Source of the DNA: Cecembia rubra
GTDB lineage: Bacteria; Bacteroidota; Bacteroidia; Cytophagales; Cyclobacteriaceae
Direction: 5' to 3'
DNA length: 64,000 nt
NCBI RefSeq assembly: GCF_003014575.1
Contig: NZ_PYGF01000007.1
Coordinates: 212,580 to 276,579 of the forward strand
Positions 63,463 through 64,000 of this stretch are shown here, in pieces. Position 1 is the stretch's first letter, and each line of letters begins with the position of its first letter. Both the position numbers and the translations under genes were made by a program. The notes under the pieces are model-generated. The model saw nothing but the letters and a program-made list of their open reading frames with translations, was not told where the DNA came from and made no database searches.

Positions 63463-64000
63463 GCGGAAAAAACCAGGTTTTCAAGCAGAGATGATTGTAC
63501 AAGCGAATTAAAAATTTGCATTATCACTTCTCGAAATTGCAAATTTCAAGAAGCCTGTGCGCCCTTAGCGAAAACCCTTTGCGCTCTTTGCGGTAAAAAC
63601 AAATCAGTCAATACCACAATATCCCCATTTATCCCGCTTTGCGGAACTAGTTCAGCGGAAAAAACCAGGTTTTCAAGCAGAGATGATTGTACAAGCGAAT
63701 TAAAAATCCGCTGTATCACTTCTCGAAATTGCAAATTTCAAGAAGCCTGTGCGCCCCTCGCGAAAACCCTTTGCGCTCTTTGCGGTAAAAACAAATCAGT
63801 CAATACCACAATATCCCCATTTATCCCGCTTTGAGGGACAAGTTCAGCGGAAAAAACCAGGTTTTCAAGCAGAGATGATTGTACAAGCGAATTAAAAATT
63901 TGCATTATCACTTCTCGAAATTGCAAATTTCAAGAAGCCTGTGCGCCCCTCGCGAAAACCCTTTGCGCTCTTTGCGGTAAAAACAAATCAGTCAATACCA
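63463..64000. repeat. Tandem repeat, 192-bp unit, three copies visible (third cut by the window end)
   Basis: The sequence GCGGAAAAAACCAGG marks unit starts at 63463, 63655 and 63847, exactly 192 bases apart. Copies are nearly identical. Each contains a hairpin (CTTCTcGAAATT / AATTTCaAGAAG) and a TTTGCGCTCTTTGCGGTAAA segment that is also seen, degenerate, just before the first unit (63440-63470). The array continues out of the window. Confidence 0.92.

Noticed and set aside
63546..63926. Two 62-codon minus-strand reading frames in the 192-bp repeat
   Set aside because: They are repeated only because the unit length is divisible by three, have no start context or family likeness, and overlap the hairpin element. 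Treated as non-coding.
63347..64000. CRISPR array
   Set aside because: Units are 192 bp and abut each other without variable spacers; no cas gene nearby.

Overview
The window looks like chromosomal DNA of a Bacteroidota bacterium, most likely of the Cytophagales/Cyclobacteriaceae type (Algoriphagus-like). The pointers are the gene families (a TonB-dependent receptor with a carboxypeptidase-like N-domain, Wzi-type capsule protein, FKBP lipoproteins of the GldI type, a TPR/PD40/OmpA envelope protein, LytTR regulator), Bacteroidota -7 promoter boxes (TAnnTTTG) in front of several genes, and moderate-to-low GC with very AT-rich gaps. The genus is an inference. I saw no rRNA, tRNA, CRISPR array, phage or transposase gene.

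Layout. 0-5 kb: the end of an unknown gene, a SIMPL-domain protein, ndk, and an operon of a DHH phosphoesterase followed by three FKBP lipoproteins. 5-16 kb: housekeeping genes (methyltransferase-like membrane protein, lysine-forming saccharopine dehydrogenase/alanine dehydrogenase-like enzyme, deoC, tadA, superoxide dismutase), a divergent pair of phosphate-permease-like genes sharing a 13-bp direct repeat, a TonB-dependent receptor and a class-C beta-lactamase-like hydrolase. 16-24 kb: Wzi-like protein with a lipoprotein, then wecB, a cupin, a two-component system and an Omp85-like protein whose promoter is preceded by four 11-bp-spaced direct repeats, a probable operator for the adjacent OmpR-type regulator. 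24-27 kb: a short, non-canonical pyruvate-kinase-like protein facing two tandem PPK2 polyphosphate kinases, one with a degenerate P-loop.

27-34.3 kb is the most system-like stretch. A strong promoter is followed by two unknown small genes, then dabA and dabB (energy-coupled inorganic carbon uptake) and a SulP anion transporter, closed by a terminator. A short ORF after it carries what looks like the first helix of a beta-carbonic anhydrase. dabA/dabB are clearly richer in GC than their neighbours. 34.6-44.5 kb is a minus-strand block of metal and cation transport genes: a three-gene CzcABC-like RND efflux system, a VIT/CCC1-type transporter, a P-type ATPase and an MFS permease.

44.9-64 kb: a double alpha/beta-hydrolase fusion, a PorE-like OmpA protein broken by one frameshift, purU, a SNF2 helicase, a lipid-A-modification-like glycosyltransferase pair (the second fused to two LAB_N domains), a membrane LytTR regulator, a DUF2306 protein, an APC permease overlapping an AKR-RidA fusion, an S10 serine carboxypeptidase, and a 192-bp tandem repeat running off the end.

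Across the window the perfect DnaA-box word TTATCCACA occurs at least 27 times (about 0.5 expected by chance on both strands). All copies lie in 19.5-26.1 kb and 44.6-63.5 kb; none was found in 1-19.5 kb or in the 26.1-44.6 kb transport block.
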